Below, in pieces: positions 34,685 to 42,256 of a DNA stretch of 64,000 nucleotides. Source of the stretch: an uncultured Dorea sp. (lineage in GTDB: Bacteria > Bacillota > Clostridia > Lachnospirales > Lachnospiraceae); NCBI GenBank assembly GCA_910588745.1, contig CAJURK010000002.1, positions 1 through 64,000 of the forward strand, in the 5' to 3' direction. Every line of letters starts with the position of its first letter. The first letter of the stretch is position 1. The notes beneath the pieces were generated by a model. It searched no databases and had not been told where the DNA came from. It was given only the letters and a program-made list of their open reading frames with translations. Both the position numbers and the translations under genes were made by a program.

Positions 34685-35695
34685 ATGGCACAGATTATGA
34701 CGCCGGAGGGGTATGTATCGCCTCTTACGATTCGGGAGACCGAAGTTGCAATCAAAGAAGTAAAGGATCATTTTCAGAGCGCCCTTGCAAAATCCCTGCA
34801 TTTAACTCGGGTTTCGGCGCCTCTGTTTGTAAAGCCGGAGAGCGGGCTGAACGATAACTTAAACGGCGTGGAACGTCCAGTGGATTTTGGGATTAAGGAG
34901 CAGGGCGACGACCCGGCGGAAATTGTACACTCTCTTGCAAAATGGAAACGATACGCTTTGAAAAAATACGGCTTCCATTCGGGGGAAGGATTGTATACAG
35001 ATATGAGCGCCATCCGCAGGGATGAGGATACGGATAATATCCATTCCATCTATGTGGATCAATGGGACTGGGAGAAGGTTATTTCAAAAGAAGAGCGCAA
35101 TATAGAAACGCTGCAGTATACCGTAAGGAAGGTCTACGCGGCGCTTAAGGATACGGAAGACTATATGGCCAGGAGATATAATTACATAGAGGCTATGCTT
35201 CCGGAGGATATTACGTTTATCAGCTCGCAGGAGCTATTGGATCTGTATCCGGAACTGACCGCGAAGGAGCGGGAACACGAGTACGCTAAGGCAAAGGGCG
35301 CCATCTTTGTGTCGCAAATTGGAAAAATCCTCTCTTCCGGGGAAAAGCACGACGGCAGAGCGCCGGATTATGACGACTGGGAGTTAAACGGAGACATTAT
35401 CGTGTATTATCCGGTGCTTGATATTGCGTTGGAGTTATCTTCCATGGGTGTCCGCGTGGATGAGGCGTCCCTTGCAAAGCAGCTGAAAGCGGCGGACTGT
35501 GAAGACCGAGGCGAGCTGGCTTTCCAGAAGTCTTTGCTGAACGGGGAGCTTCCCTACACCATCGGCGGAGGAATCGGACAGTCCCGCATCTGTATGTATT
35601 ATTTAAGAAAGGCGCATATCGGAGAGGTACAATCCTCTATCTGGCCGGAAGAAACCGTGCAGATTGCGGAGAACCACGGAATACAATTGTTGTAA
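34685..35695 (+). CDS. asnA: Aspartate--ammonia ligase (AsnA)
   Basis: A 336-residue ammonia-dependent asparagine synthetase with a class II aminoacyl-tRNA-synthetase-like fold. Family blocks include LTRVSAPLFVKPESGLNDNLNG, the DMSAIRRDEDTDNIHSIYVDQWDWE segment (seen here as DMSAIRRDED and SIYVDQWDWE), and the C-terminal GGGIGQSRICMYYLRKAHIG. It converts aspartate, ATP and ammonia to asparagine, AMP and PPi. It follows the amidohydrolase gene by 89 nt with an AAGGAG site. Confidence 0.96.
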   Translation: MAQIMTPEGYVSPLTIRETEVAIKEVKDHFQSALAKSLHLTRVSAPLFVKPESGLNDNLNGVERPVDFGIKEQGDDPAEIVHSLAKWKRYALKKYGFHSGEGLYTDMSAIRRDEDTDNIHSIYVDQWDWEKVISKEERNIETLQYTVRKVYAALKDTEDYMARRYNYIEAMLPEDITFISSQELLDLYPELTAKEREHEYAKAKGAIFVSQIGKILSSGEKHDGRAPDYDDWELNGDIIVYYPVLDIALELSSMGVRVDEASLAKQLKAADCEDRGELAFQKSLLNGELPYTIGGGIGQSRICMYYLRKAHIGEVQSSIWPEETVQIAENHGIQLL

Positions 35696-35702
35696 ATAAT
35701 CC

Positions 35703-35731
35703 TTGATTTCAAAGGAAATTTATGCTATGAT
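35703..35731 (+). promoter_or_regulatory. SigA-type promoter of the rplU-prp-rpmA operon
   Basis: TTGATT (35703-35708), a 17-nt spacer and TATGAT (35726-35731), 91 nt before the rplU start, immediately after the asnA stop. Confidence 0.75.
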
Positions 35732-35737
35732 AAACCA

Positions 35738-35815
35738 GTATGCCGCACAATGAGGTTTTAAGAGTTGTATCGATTGGATACATCCACCGTAATTGGCGAG
35801 TAATGATAATAGGAG
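35738..35815 (+). ncRNA. Probable ribosomal protein L21 leader
   Basis: The untranslated leader of rplU contains a hairpin TGTATC/GATACA (35766-35771, 35777-35782) followed by a CC...GG element just before the AGGAGG site. Position, length and general layout fit the Firmicute L21 leader, an autoregulatory element. I judge it by position and one stem only; a covariance-model search would be needed to confirm it. Confidence 0.45.
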
Positions 35816-35822
35816 GTGCTAT

Positions 35823-36131
35823 ATGTACGCAATTATAGCAACAGGTGGTAAACAGTACAAAGTATCTGAAGGCGATATCATTAAAGTGGAAAAGCTTGGT
35901 GTAGAGGCTGGCGAGACTTATACATTTGACCAGGTGCTTGCAGTGAGCGATTCCGAACTCAAGGTTGGCGCGCCTACCGTTGAGGGCGCGACTGTTGAGG
36001 CGACCGTTGTTGAGAACGGCAAGGCTAAGAAAGTAATCGTTTACAAGTACAAGAGAAAGACCGGATACCATAAGAAGAACGGCCACAGACAGCAGTACAC
36101 CGCTGTGAAGATTGATAAGATCAACGCATAA
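35823..36131 (+). CDS. rplU: 50S ribosomal protein L21
   Basis: A 102-residue protein with the L21 signatures MYAIIATGGKQYKVSEGD and the C-terminal KYKRKTGYHKKNGHRQQYT. It binds 23S rRNA domain I together with L20. The start is ATG at 35823 with AGGAGG upstream; an in-frame ATG at 35793 lies inside the leader and is rejected. First gene of rplU-prp-rpmA. Confidence 0.98.
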   Translation: MYAIIATGGKQYKVSEGDIIKVEKLGVEAGETYTFDQVLAVSDSELKVGAPTVEGATVEATVVENGKAKKVIVYKYKRKTGYHKKNGHRQQYTAVKIDKINA

Positions 36132-36145
36132 TCCGGAGACTTTTC

Positions 36146-36478
36146 ATGACACATGTAACGATTTATCGTAACAGGAACAAAGAATGCACCGGTTTTACTG
36201 CGATCGGACATGCAGGTTATGCAAAGGAGGGCGAGGATCTTGTCTGCGCCGCCGTATCTGTATTAGTAATTAATACCTGCAATGCCATTGAGAAGCTGAC
36301 GGATACAGCCGTTTCGCTGGTTACGGACGAAGCGGAAGGGCTGATTGACTGCAGGTTGAAGGATGCTCCGTCCGAGCAGACCGGGCTGCTAATCTCCGCT
36401 ATGATTCTTGGAATTGAAAGCATAGCGGATAACAAAGACTACGAAGAATACATTCAGTTATCATTTGAGGAGGTGTAA
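36146..36478 (+). CDS. prp: Ribosomal-processing cysteine protease Prp
   Basis: A 110-residue protease (YsxB family) that removes the N-terminal extension of ribosomal protein L27. The catalytic His is in IGHAGYA and the catalytic Cys in DLVCAAVSVL, at the usual spacing. It lies between rplU and rpmA, the invariant position in Firmicutes, and its substrate's cleavage site is visible in the next gene. Confidence 0.95.
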   Translation: MTHVTIYRNRNKECTGFTAIGHAGYAKEGEDLVCAAVSVLVINTCNAIEKLTDTAVSLVTDEAEGLIDCRLKDAPSEQTGLLISAMILGIESIADNKDYEEYIQLSFEEV

Positions 36479-36483
36479 CGACC

Positions 36484-36768
36484 ATGATGAAATTAAACCT
36501 TCAGTATTTCGCTCATAAAAAGGGAGTAGGTTCTACCAAGAACGGACGTGACTCCGAGTCTAAGAGATTAGGCGCCAAGAGGGCAGACGGACAGTTTGTA
36601 AAAGCTGGCAACATTCTCTACAGACAGCGTGGAACAAAGATTCATCCGGGAACAAATGTAGGCCGCGGAGGCGACGATACTTTATTTGCACTGGTTGACG
36701 GCGTTGTACGTTTCGAGAGAAAAGGAAGAGATAAGAAGCAGGTTTCTATCTATCCAGTTGCAGAATAG
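36484..36768 (+). CDS. rpmA: 50S ribosomal protein L27 with Prp-cleaved extension
   Basis: A 94-residue L27. The N terminus MMKLNLQYF is followed by AHKKGVGSTKNGRDS; the LNLQYF/A boundary is the Prp cleavage site, and mature L27 starts AHKKG, whose tip reaches the peptidyl-transferase centre. ATG codons at 36484 and 36487 are both possible starts; an AGGAGGTG site precedes them. A strong hairpin follows. Confidence 0.97.
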   Translation: MMKLNLQYFAHKKGVGSTKNGRDSESKRLGAKRADGQFVKAGNILYRQRGTKIHPGTNVGRGGDDTLFALVDGVVRFERKGRDKKQVSIYPVAE

Positions 36769-36784
36769 TTTGAATGAGGCGACT

Positions 36785-36835
36785 TAAAAGTGCTGCGAAA
36801 TGACTGAATTCAGTTATGGAACAGCACTTTATTGT
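36785..36835 (+). terminator. Terminator or processing hairpin after rpmA
   Basis: AAAAGTGCTG (36786-36795) pairs with CAGCACTTTA (36822-36831), enclosing a small inner palindrome (ACTGAATTCAGT). It is followed by an interrupted T run (TTATTGTTAT). It separates rpmA from obgE. Confidence 0.6.
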
Positions 36836-36904
36836 TATACGAGCCGGGAATACGGAACTTAGGATACAGATAGCTTCTTGATGTTTTTCAGAAAGGAATT
36901 TGAC

Positions 36905-38191
36905 ATGTTTGCAGACAGGGCAAAGATATTTATAAAATCAGGGAAAGGCGGCGACGGACACGTTAGTTTTCGCCGGGAGTTGTATGTTCCCAATGGGGGG
37001 CCTGACGGCGGCGACGGCGGCAGGGGCGGTGACGTGATCTTTGAGGTGGACGAAGGGCTGAATACGCTTCAGGATTTCCGACATAAACGGAAATTTGCCG
37101 CAAGAGACGGAGAGCAGGGCGGAAAACGCCGCTGTCACGGAAAGGATGCGGAGGATATTGTATTAAAGGTTCCGGAAGGGACGGTTATCAAGGAAGCTGA
37201 ATCCGGTAAGGTGATTGCAGATATGTCCGGAGAAAATCGAAGGCAGATTATCTTAAAGGGCGGCAGGGGCGGCCTGGGGAACCAGCATTTTGCAACGGCT
37301 ACCATGCAGATTCCTAAGTATGCCCAGCCGGGGCAGCCAAGCCAGGAGCTTTGGGTGAATCTGGAATTAAAGGTTATAGCGGACGTGGGGCTTGTGGGGT
37401 TCCCCAATGTAGGAAAATCTACGCTTCTTTCCCGGGTAACCAATGCCCGGCCGAAGATTGCCAACTATCATTTTACAACCTTAAATCCCAATCTTGGGGT
37501 GGTGGATCTGCCGGATGGCCGCGGATTTGTGATGGCGGATATCCCGGGGCTGATTGAAGGCGCCTCAGAAGGCGTGGGCCTTGGCCATGAATTCCTGCGC
37601 CATATTGAGCGCACGAAGCTGATGATCCATGTGGTGGATGCGGCGGGAACCGAGGGCCGCGACCCGGTGGAGGATATCCGCAAGATCAACGAAGAGCTTC
37701 GGGCATATAATCCGGAGATTGCCGCAAGGCCGCAGATCATTGCCGCCAACAAGATTGACGCGATTTACAAAGAAGAGGGAACCGATCCGGTTCAAAGGCT
37801 GAGACAGGAATTTGAGCCGGAAGGCTATCCGGTATTTCCCATATCCGGCGTGACCGGCGAAGGATTGAACGCATTGCTTTACCATGTGTCCTGCCGGCTG
37901 AAAGAGTTAGATGCCGCTCCGGTAATCTTCCAGCAGGAATATTTCCCGGAGGATGAATTGATTTATGTGGATCTGCCTTTCACTGTGGAAAAGGAAGAGG
38001 GCGTATATGTGGTGGAAGGGCCTAAGATTGAGAAAATGCTGGGATATACCAACCTGGATACGGAAAAAGGCTTCGCTTTCTTCCAAAAATTTTTAAAAGA
38101 TACCGGTATTTTGGACGAGCTGGAAGCAGCCGGTATCGAAGAGGGCGATACAGTCCGTATGTACGGTCTTCAGTTTGATTATTATAAATAA
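36905..38191 (+). CDS. obgE: Obg-family GTPase ObgE/CgtA
   Basis: A 428-residue essential GTPase acting in 50S assembly, stress response and, in Bacillus, sporulation. The N-terminal glycine-rich Obg domain (GKGGDGHVSFRRE, GGDGGRGGDVIFE) is followed by the G domain with G1 GFPNVGKST, G3 DIPGLIEGAS, G4 NKID and a C-terminal OCT domain (about 345-428). I chose the ATG at 36905 (MFADRAKIFIKSG) because the family starts there; an in-frame ATG at 36878 adds nine non-conserved residues. Confidence 0.97.
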   Translation: MFADRAKIFIKSGKGGDGHVSFRRELYVPNGGPDGGDGGRGGDVIFEVDEGLNTLQDFRHKRKFAARDGEQGGKRRCHGKDAEDIVLKVPEGTVIKEAESGKVIADMSGENRRQIILKGGRGGLGNQHFATATMQIPKYAQPGQPSQELWVNLELKVIADVGLVGFPNVGKSTLLSRVTNARPKIANYHFTTLNPNLGVVDLPDGRGFVMADIPGLIEGASEGVGLGHEFLRHIERTKLMIHVVDAAGTEGRDPVEDIRKINEELRAYNPEIAARPQIIAANKIDAIYKEEGTDPVQRLRQEFEPEGYPVFPISGVTGEGLNALLYHVSCRLKELDAAPVIFQQEYFPEDELIYVDLPFTVEKEEGVYVVEGPKIEKMLGYTNLDTEKGFAFFQKFLKDTGILDELEAAGIEEGDTVRMYGLQFDYYK

Positions 38192-38240
38192 TGGAGCAAA
38201 ATAATTTGTGTGGGTGATACTAGAAAAGTGAGGAACGGTA

Positions 38241-38531
38241 ATGACTACAAAACAGAGATCCTATTTAAAGAGTCTGGCCATGACGATGGAGCCGATTCTG
38301 CAAATCGGCAAGAACAGCATGACTCCGGAGGTTACAAAAGCAGTTTCCGAGGCGCTGGAAGCCCGGGAGCTGATTAAGATAAGCGTTCTGCAAAATTGTG
38401 CAGACGACGCGAAAGAACTGGCCGGGGTGCTTGCCGAGCGTACACGCTCGCAGGTAGTACAGGTGATTGGTAAAAAGATTGTACTATACAAAGAAGGTAA
38501 AAATGAGAAAAAGAAGATTGAGTTGCCATAA
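38241..38531 (+). CDS. yhbY: YhbY-family ribosome-assembly RNA-binding protein
   Basis: A 96-residue CRM-domain protein. The pattern LTTKQRSYLKSLA-type opening (here TTKQRSYLKSLAMTM), the GKNSMTPEV loop, and RTRSQVVQVIGKKIVLYK with the GxxG-like element fit YhbY, which associates with pre-50S particles. It lies between obgE and nadD in the standard order for Firmicutes. Confidence 0.94.
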   Translation: MTTKQRSYLKSLAMTMEPILQIGKNSMTPEVTKAVSEALEARELIKISVLQNCADDAKELAGVLAERTRSQVVQVIGKKIVLYKEGKNEKKKIELP

Positions 38532-38663
38532 TTATTTTATGTAAATAAATGGCCAAAAACAAAGACGCTTCCTATTTGCGTTCGGACAGTTCTGATGCAG
38601 TTTTTGTTTCTATGGGCGCAGTCTTTGATTACAGAATACAAGAGATTACGAAGAGAGGACGCT

Positions 38664-39314
38664 ATGAAAATCGGAATTATGGGCGGGACGTTTGATCCCA
38701 TCCACAACGCGCATTTGATGCTGGCAGAATATGCATACCGGGAATTTGCCCTGGATGAAGTCTGGTTTATGCCAAACGGTAATCCGCCTCACAAACAGAG
38801 CCGGAAAGGAAGAACCGGCGCTGCGGAAAGAGTCCATATGGTGCGGCTTGCAATTGCCGGTAATCCCGCGTTCCGTCTGGAGGAATATGAGAGCAGCCGA
38901 AGCGAAATTTCCTATTCTTATCAGACCATGGAACATTTTAAAGAAATTTATCCGGAGCATCATTTTTATTTTATCATCGGCGCGGACTCTTTGTTTGCCC
39001 TGAAAGAATGGGTACATCCGGAGCGCCTGTTAAAGACTTGTTCGATCCTTGCGGCTTACAGGGATAAAATGAACCGTTATGACCGGATGGAAGCAAAGAT
39101 TGAGGAATTGAATCGGGAATATCAGGCGGATATACGGCTCCTGGTTACGCCTGCGGTGTCCACCGCGTCCCATGAGCTGAGACGCCGGGTCAAAGAGGGC
39201 GGATCCATAGCGCAGGATGTTCCGGAAGCAGTGAATGCATATATTTTAGACCATCATCTGTATTGGGACAGTCAGGATCCTTCTGAACTATCCGATTCGG
39301 CAGAGGGCAGATGA
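38664..39314 (+). CDS. nadD: Nicotinate-nucleotide adenylyltransferase
   Basis: A 216-residue nucleotidyltransferase that adenylates nicotinate mononucleotide to deamido-NAD. The phosphate-binding motif GGTFDPIHNAHL is at the N terminus and the C-terminal SxxxR-type motif is in STASHELRRRVKEG. I chose the ATG at 38664 (MKIGIMGGTFDP, GAGAGGAC upstream); an in-frame ATG at 38595 adds 23 residues not found in the family. Next to yqeK, the usual arrangement. Confidence 0.95.
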   Translation: MKIGIMGGTFDPIHNAHLMLAEYAYREFALDEVWFMPNGNPPHKQSRKGRTGAAERVHMVRLAIAGNPAFRLEEYESSRSEISYSYQTMEHFKEIYPEHHFYFIIGADSLFALKEWVHPERLLKTCSILAAYRDKMNRYDRMEAKIEELNREYQADIRLLVTPAVSTASHELRRRVKEGGSIAQDVPEAVNAYILDHHLYWDSQDPSELSDSAEGR

Positions 39315-39388
39315 AAAGCTTGCCCGGCGCAGCCGTATGGGCGAAAATTTTCAAAATATAATAAAATCGGTACCAGGAGGCGGGAATT

Positions 39389-39970
39389 ATGATGAATGAA
39401 CGACTTGCCGCTATGCAGAAAAAGGTAAAAAAGCACCTGGATGCGCAGCGGTATCAGCATACGATGGGAGTTATGTATACGGCGGGCGCCCTTGCCATGC
39501 GTTATGAAATTGAGCTGGAAAAGGCTCTGACGGCAGGGCTTCTCCATGACTGTGCGAAATGTATTTCTTCCAAACAGAAGATAAAGCTGTGCAGGAAAAA
39601 TGATATCCCTGTTTCGGAAGTGGAGGCCGCTAATCCCGGACTGCTTCACGCCAAGCTGGGCGCGTATATTGCGGAGAAAAAATATCATATCAAAGAGCCG
39701 GAAATACTCTGCGCAATCCGGTGCCATACCACCGGAAGACCAGCCATGAGTACTTTGGATAAGATTATTTACATTGCGGATTATATTGAACCGGGGCGTC
39801 CCCCGCTTCCGAATATGCCGGTGGTAAGAAAACTGGCGTTTCAGGATTTGGATGCGTGTATGCGCCGGCTTCTGGAAGATTCCCTGGTATATTTAGAATC
39901 CAAGAATATGCCGATTGATCCGATTACAGAGCGGACGTATCAATATTACCGGAATTTAGACGAAGATTAA
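39389..39970 (+). CDS. yqeK: HD-domain Ap4A hydrolase YqeK
   Basis: A 193-residue HD-superfamily protein, a symmetrical bis(5'-nucleosyl)-tetraphosphatase that hydrolyses Ap4A to ADP. Metal ligands are visible in YQHTMGV, GLLHDCAKC (the HD pair), HAKLGAYIA and IRCHTTG, with IYIADYIEPGR near the C terminus. Two adjacent ATG codons (39389, 39392) are possible starts behind AGGAGG. It lies between nadD and rsfS as in most Firmicutes. Confidence 0.93.
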   Translation: MMNERLAAMQKKVKKHLDAQRYQHTMGVMYTAGALAMRYEIELEKALTAGLLHDCAKCISSKQKIKLCRKNDIPVSEVEAANPGLLHAKLGAYIAEKKYHIKEPEILCAIRCHTTGRPAMSTLDKIIYIADYIEPGRPPLPNMPVVRKLAFQDLDACMRRLLEDSLVYLESKNMPIDPITERTYQYYRNLDED

Positions 39971-39990
39971 GGACGAAAAGGAGGAACACT

Positions 39991-40341
39991 ATGAGTCAGG
40001 CAAAGGAAATGGCGCGTATTGCCTATGATGCACTGGAAGCTAAAAAAGGAATTGATATTAGAATGATTGATATTTCTCAAGTTTCTGTGATTGCAGATTA
40101 TTTTATCATTGCCACAGGAAGCAGCAATAATCAGGTCGGCGCACTTGTGGAGCATGTGGAAGAGCAGATGCATAAAAACGGCTTTTCCATGAAACAGCGG
40201 GAAGGCGGCGGAAACAGCCCGTGGGTACTGTTAGACTATGCGGATATTATTGTTCACGTATTTGAGAAAGAGAGCCGCAGCTTCTATAATCTGGAGCATA
40301 TCTGGCATGACGGAACAGAAGTGTCGAGAGATGAACTTTAA
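39991..40341 (+). CDS. rsfS: Ribosomal silencing factor RsfS
   Basis: A 116-residue Iojap-family protein that binds L14 and blocks subunit joining when nutrients are limiting. Family blocks: DIRMIDISQVSVIADYFIIATGSS and the C-terminal WVLLDYADIIVHVFEKESRSFYNLEHIW. Strong AGGAGG site. End of the rplU-rsfS assembly cluster; the LCP-family gene often found between yqeK and rsfS in relatives is absent here. Confidence 0.96.
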   Translation: MSQAKEMARIAYDALEAKKGIDIRMIDISQVSVIADYFIIATGSSNNQVGALVEHVEEQMHKNGFSMKQREGGGNSPWVLLDYADIIVHVFEKESRSFYNLEHIWHDGTEVSRDEL

Positions 40342-40471
40342 GTAGCTCCAGGCAAAAGAAGATGTTAATTGAGTTATAATTATTCCAAAAGCGCGCTGTC
40401 CCGTATAGGGGGAAGCGCGCACAGAAGCGAAAGGACGCAGCAGCAGAGGAAAGGAACCAGAAAGAATTGGA

Positions 40472-41014
40472 ATGATCATGGAATACATACAATTAAACAA
40501 AGAGGAGATAAACCGAGAATTATTCCGGTATTTTATCCGCCGCCAGAATGTTACAAAATGCTGGCGGAAGGAAGAAGAGGGCTGGGTTATCCGGAACGCG
40601 CCCTTTACCGACAATTGGTCGGAAGAGGATTATGGCGTTTTGATCGACTGCCTGAGACGTACAGACGCTGCCGGAGGCTTTGTATACGGGGCGTTTTGCG
40701 AGAATAGACTAAAGGGTTTTGTTTCTGTTGAACCGGAGCTGTTCGGGGGAGAACATCGGTATCTTGACTTATCAAGTATCCATGTATCCGAAGATATGCG
40801 CGGTCAGGGGATAGGCAAGGCTCTTTTTCTATCGGCAAAACAATGGGCAAAGGAGAACGGCGCGAAGAAGCTTTATATCTCCGCCCATTCGGCAGTCGAA
40901 ACACAGCAATTCTACCGAGCGATGGGGTGCGTGGAAGCAGAAGAGTATAATCAGAAACATGTAGAGGCGGAGCCTTACGATTGCCAGCTAGAGTGTAGTT
41001 TATTGTCTTCGTAA
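40472..41014 (+). CDS. GNAT-family N-acetyltransferase
   Basis: A 180-residue acetyltransferase. The acetyl-CoA binding motif A is SEDMRGQGIGKALF (about residues 110-123), preceded by DLSSIHV and followed by KKLYISAHSAVETQQFYRAMGC, the usual motif B. The substrate is unknown. Two in-frame ATGs (40472, 40478) are possible starts; the upstream purine-rich site AAAGGAA is rather distant. A strong terminator follows the gene. Confidence 0.88.
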   Translation: MIMEYIQLNKEEINRELFRYFIRRQNVTKCWRKEEEGWVIRNAPFTDNWSEEDYGVLIDCLRRTDAAGGFVYGAFCENRLKGFVSVEPELFGGEHRYLDLSSIHVSEDMRGQGIGKALFLSAKQWAKENGAKKLYISAHSAVETQQFYRAMGCVEAEEYNQKHVEAEPYDCQLECSLLSS

Positions 41015-41086
41015 CTCTCCGTGGAGAAAAAGATAAACGCCCGTCCATGGTAGGAGAAGCAGCATAACTAAAAGAACAGGGTTTAT

Positions 41087-41126
41087 AAAAATAAGAGGTG
41101 GATATAATAGCCCGCCTCTTATTTTT
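41087..41126. terminator. Strong bidirectional terminator after the GNAT gene
   Basis: AAAATAAGAGGTGG (41087-41100) pairs with CCGCCTCTTATTTT (41112-41125) with an 11-nt loop; A-rich and T-rich flanks make it functional in both directions. Confidence 0.85.
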
Positions 41127-41248
41127 GTTGCATAAAAACATACTTCCTATGTAATTCTTTTTTTTGATACAGCCAGGAAATAAGTTTTGCAGTATAATAA
41201 AAAGAATGGAACTTAACTATGAAAAATAGTGTTTTTTGATATAAAAAA

Positions 41249-41317
41249 ACAGAGCGCACTCTGTTTTATGATTATTTTAAACAGAGTGCGCTCTATAATT
41301 AATAGAGCATACTCTGT
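41249..41317. promoter_or_regulatory. Three tandem palindromic operators around a -10 box
   Basis: Three 16-bp imperfect palindromes: ACAGAGCGCACTCTGT (41249-41264), ACAGAGTGCGCTCTAT (41281-41296) and ATAGAGCATACTCTGT (41302-41317). The first and second are near-exact inverted copies of one another and could also form a long hairpin. A TATAAT (41294-41299) overlaps the second and lies just before the third. The half-site ACAGAG with a 4-bp centre is of the kind bound by TetR/AcrR dimers. No TetR-type gene is adjacent; the next gene downstream is an ECF sigma factor 400 nt away. Confidence 0.6.
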
Positions 41318-41725
41318 ATCATAAAAGAATATTGCTGGTCAATATGTGCATATTAAGCATCGCAAATGTATATAAGAGGCAAAATACAGTGACTAAAGAG
41401 TAATCTAAAGGCTGGAAAGATAACATTCCAGTAGGTAAATTGCGTTCTGCCAAACGAGCCTCGAATCTTCTTCTGTAAGGTCTTGAATCAATACAGAACT
41501 AGGAGATGCTGAGAAAGCATGAAAATGAAATAGAATAAAAAATAAAATTTCATGCACCCAAACGCTGCATTTTTTCGTCTAATAAGTGTAAAAACAAAGT
41601 TCGTATGCAATTGCATTCTGACAGACGCGCTCCACGAATCTTCTGCGATTGAGGCGGTAGATTGCCGAAAGGAAAGCGCAAACCGGCGGTGACGCGTCAG
41701 CATACGAAAGAAAGGAGGAAGGATA
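41318..41725. repeat. Gene-free AT-rich stretch with two diverged direct repeats
   Basis: About 400 nt before the ECF sigma gene. It holds two imperfect direct copies of a roughly 45-bp sequence beginning AATTGC(G/A)TTCTG and containing CGAATCTTCT (41438-41480 and 41609-41655). Read on the minus strand, the first copy gives short open frames with protein-like composition (for example one containing LTEEDSRLVWQNAIYLL) that end in stops, so it may be a decayed gene end or an old repeat element. I see no intact gene. Confidence 0.4.
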
Positions 41726-42220
41726 TTGGATACGTTACTTGTGAAGCGCGCCCAGAAACAAGATATGGAGGCTTTTATACAGTTGATGGAAAAGCATAAA
41801 ACCAATTTGTATAAAATAGCAAAGAGTTATCTCGGCAGTGAGGAAGATATTGCAGATACTATGCAGGATACAGTACTTTCCGCTTACGAACATATCGGGG
41901 AATTAAAAAACACATCTTATTTTAAAACCTGGCTTACTCGAATATTAATCAACCATTGCATGAATCTTTTAAGACAGCAGAAGCGATGCGTGGTTTCGGA
42001 GAAGCTTCCGGAAACTGTCGGCACAGAGACGGAAGACGACCGGGAATTTTATGAGCTGATCGGAGAGCTGCCAAAAGATTACCGTATGATATTTTTACTG
42101 TATTATGGTGAAGAATTTCGTACAAACGAGATTGCCCAGATTTTAGACCTCAACGAAAATACCGTAAAAAGCAGGTTGAGAAGAGGGCGCGAGAAATTAA
42201 AGCATATTTTGTGTTACTGA
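41726..42220 (+). CDS. RNA polymerase ECF-type sigma factor
   Basis: A 164-residue group IV sigma factor. Region 2 spans about 10-80 (FIQLMEKHKTNLYKIAKSYLG, EEDIADTMQDTVLSAYEHIGEL, KTWLTRILINHCMNLLR). Region 4 spans about 105-160 (LPKDYRMIFLLYYGEEFRTNEIAQILDLNENTVKSRLRRGREKLK; only parts quoted here are diagnostic). Translation starts at a TTG (41726) with AAGGAGG 8 nt upstream. The next gene encodes its probable membrane-bound anti-sigma factor. The inducing signal is unknown. Confidence 0.93.
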   Translation: MDTLLVKRAQKQDMEAFIQLMEKHKTNLYKIAKSYLGSEEDIADTMQDTVLSAYEHIGELKNTSYFKTWLTRILINHCMNLLRQQKRCVVSEKLPETVGTETEDDREFYELIGELPKDYRMIFLLYYGEEFRTNEIAQILDLNENTVKSRLRRGREKLKHILCY

Positions 42221-42256
42221 GCGGTCAGGAGCATGAAAAAAGAAGGAGGATTTAAT

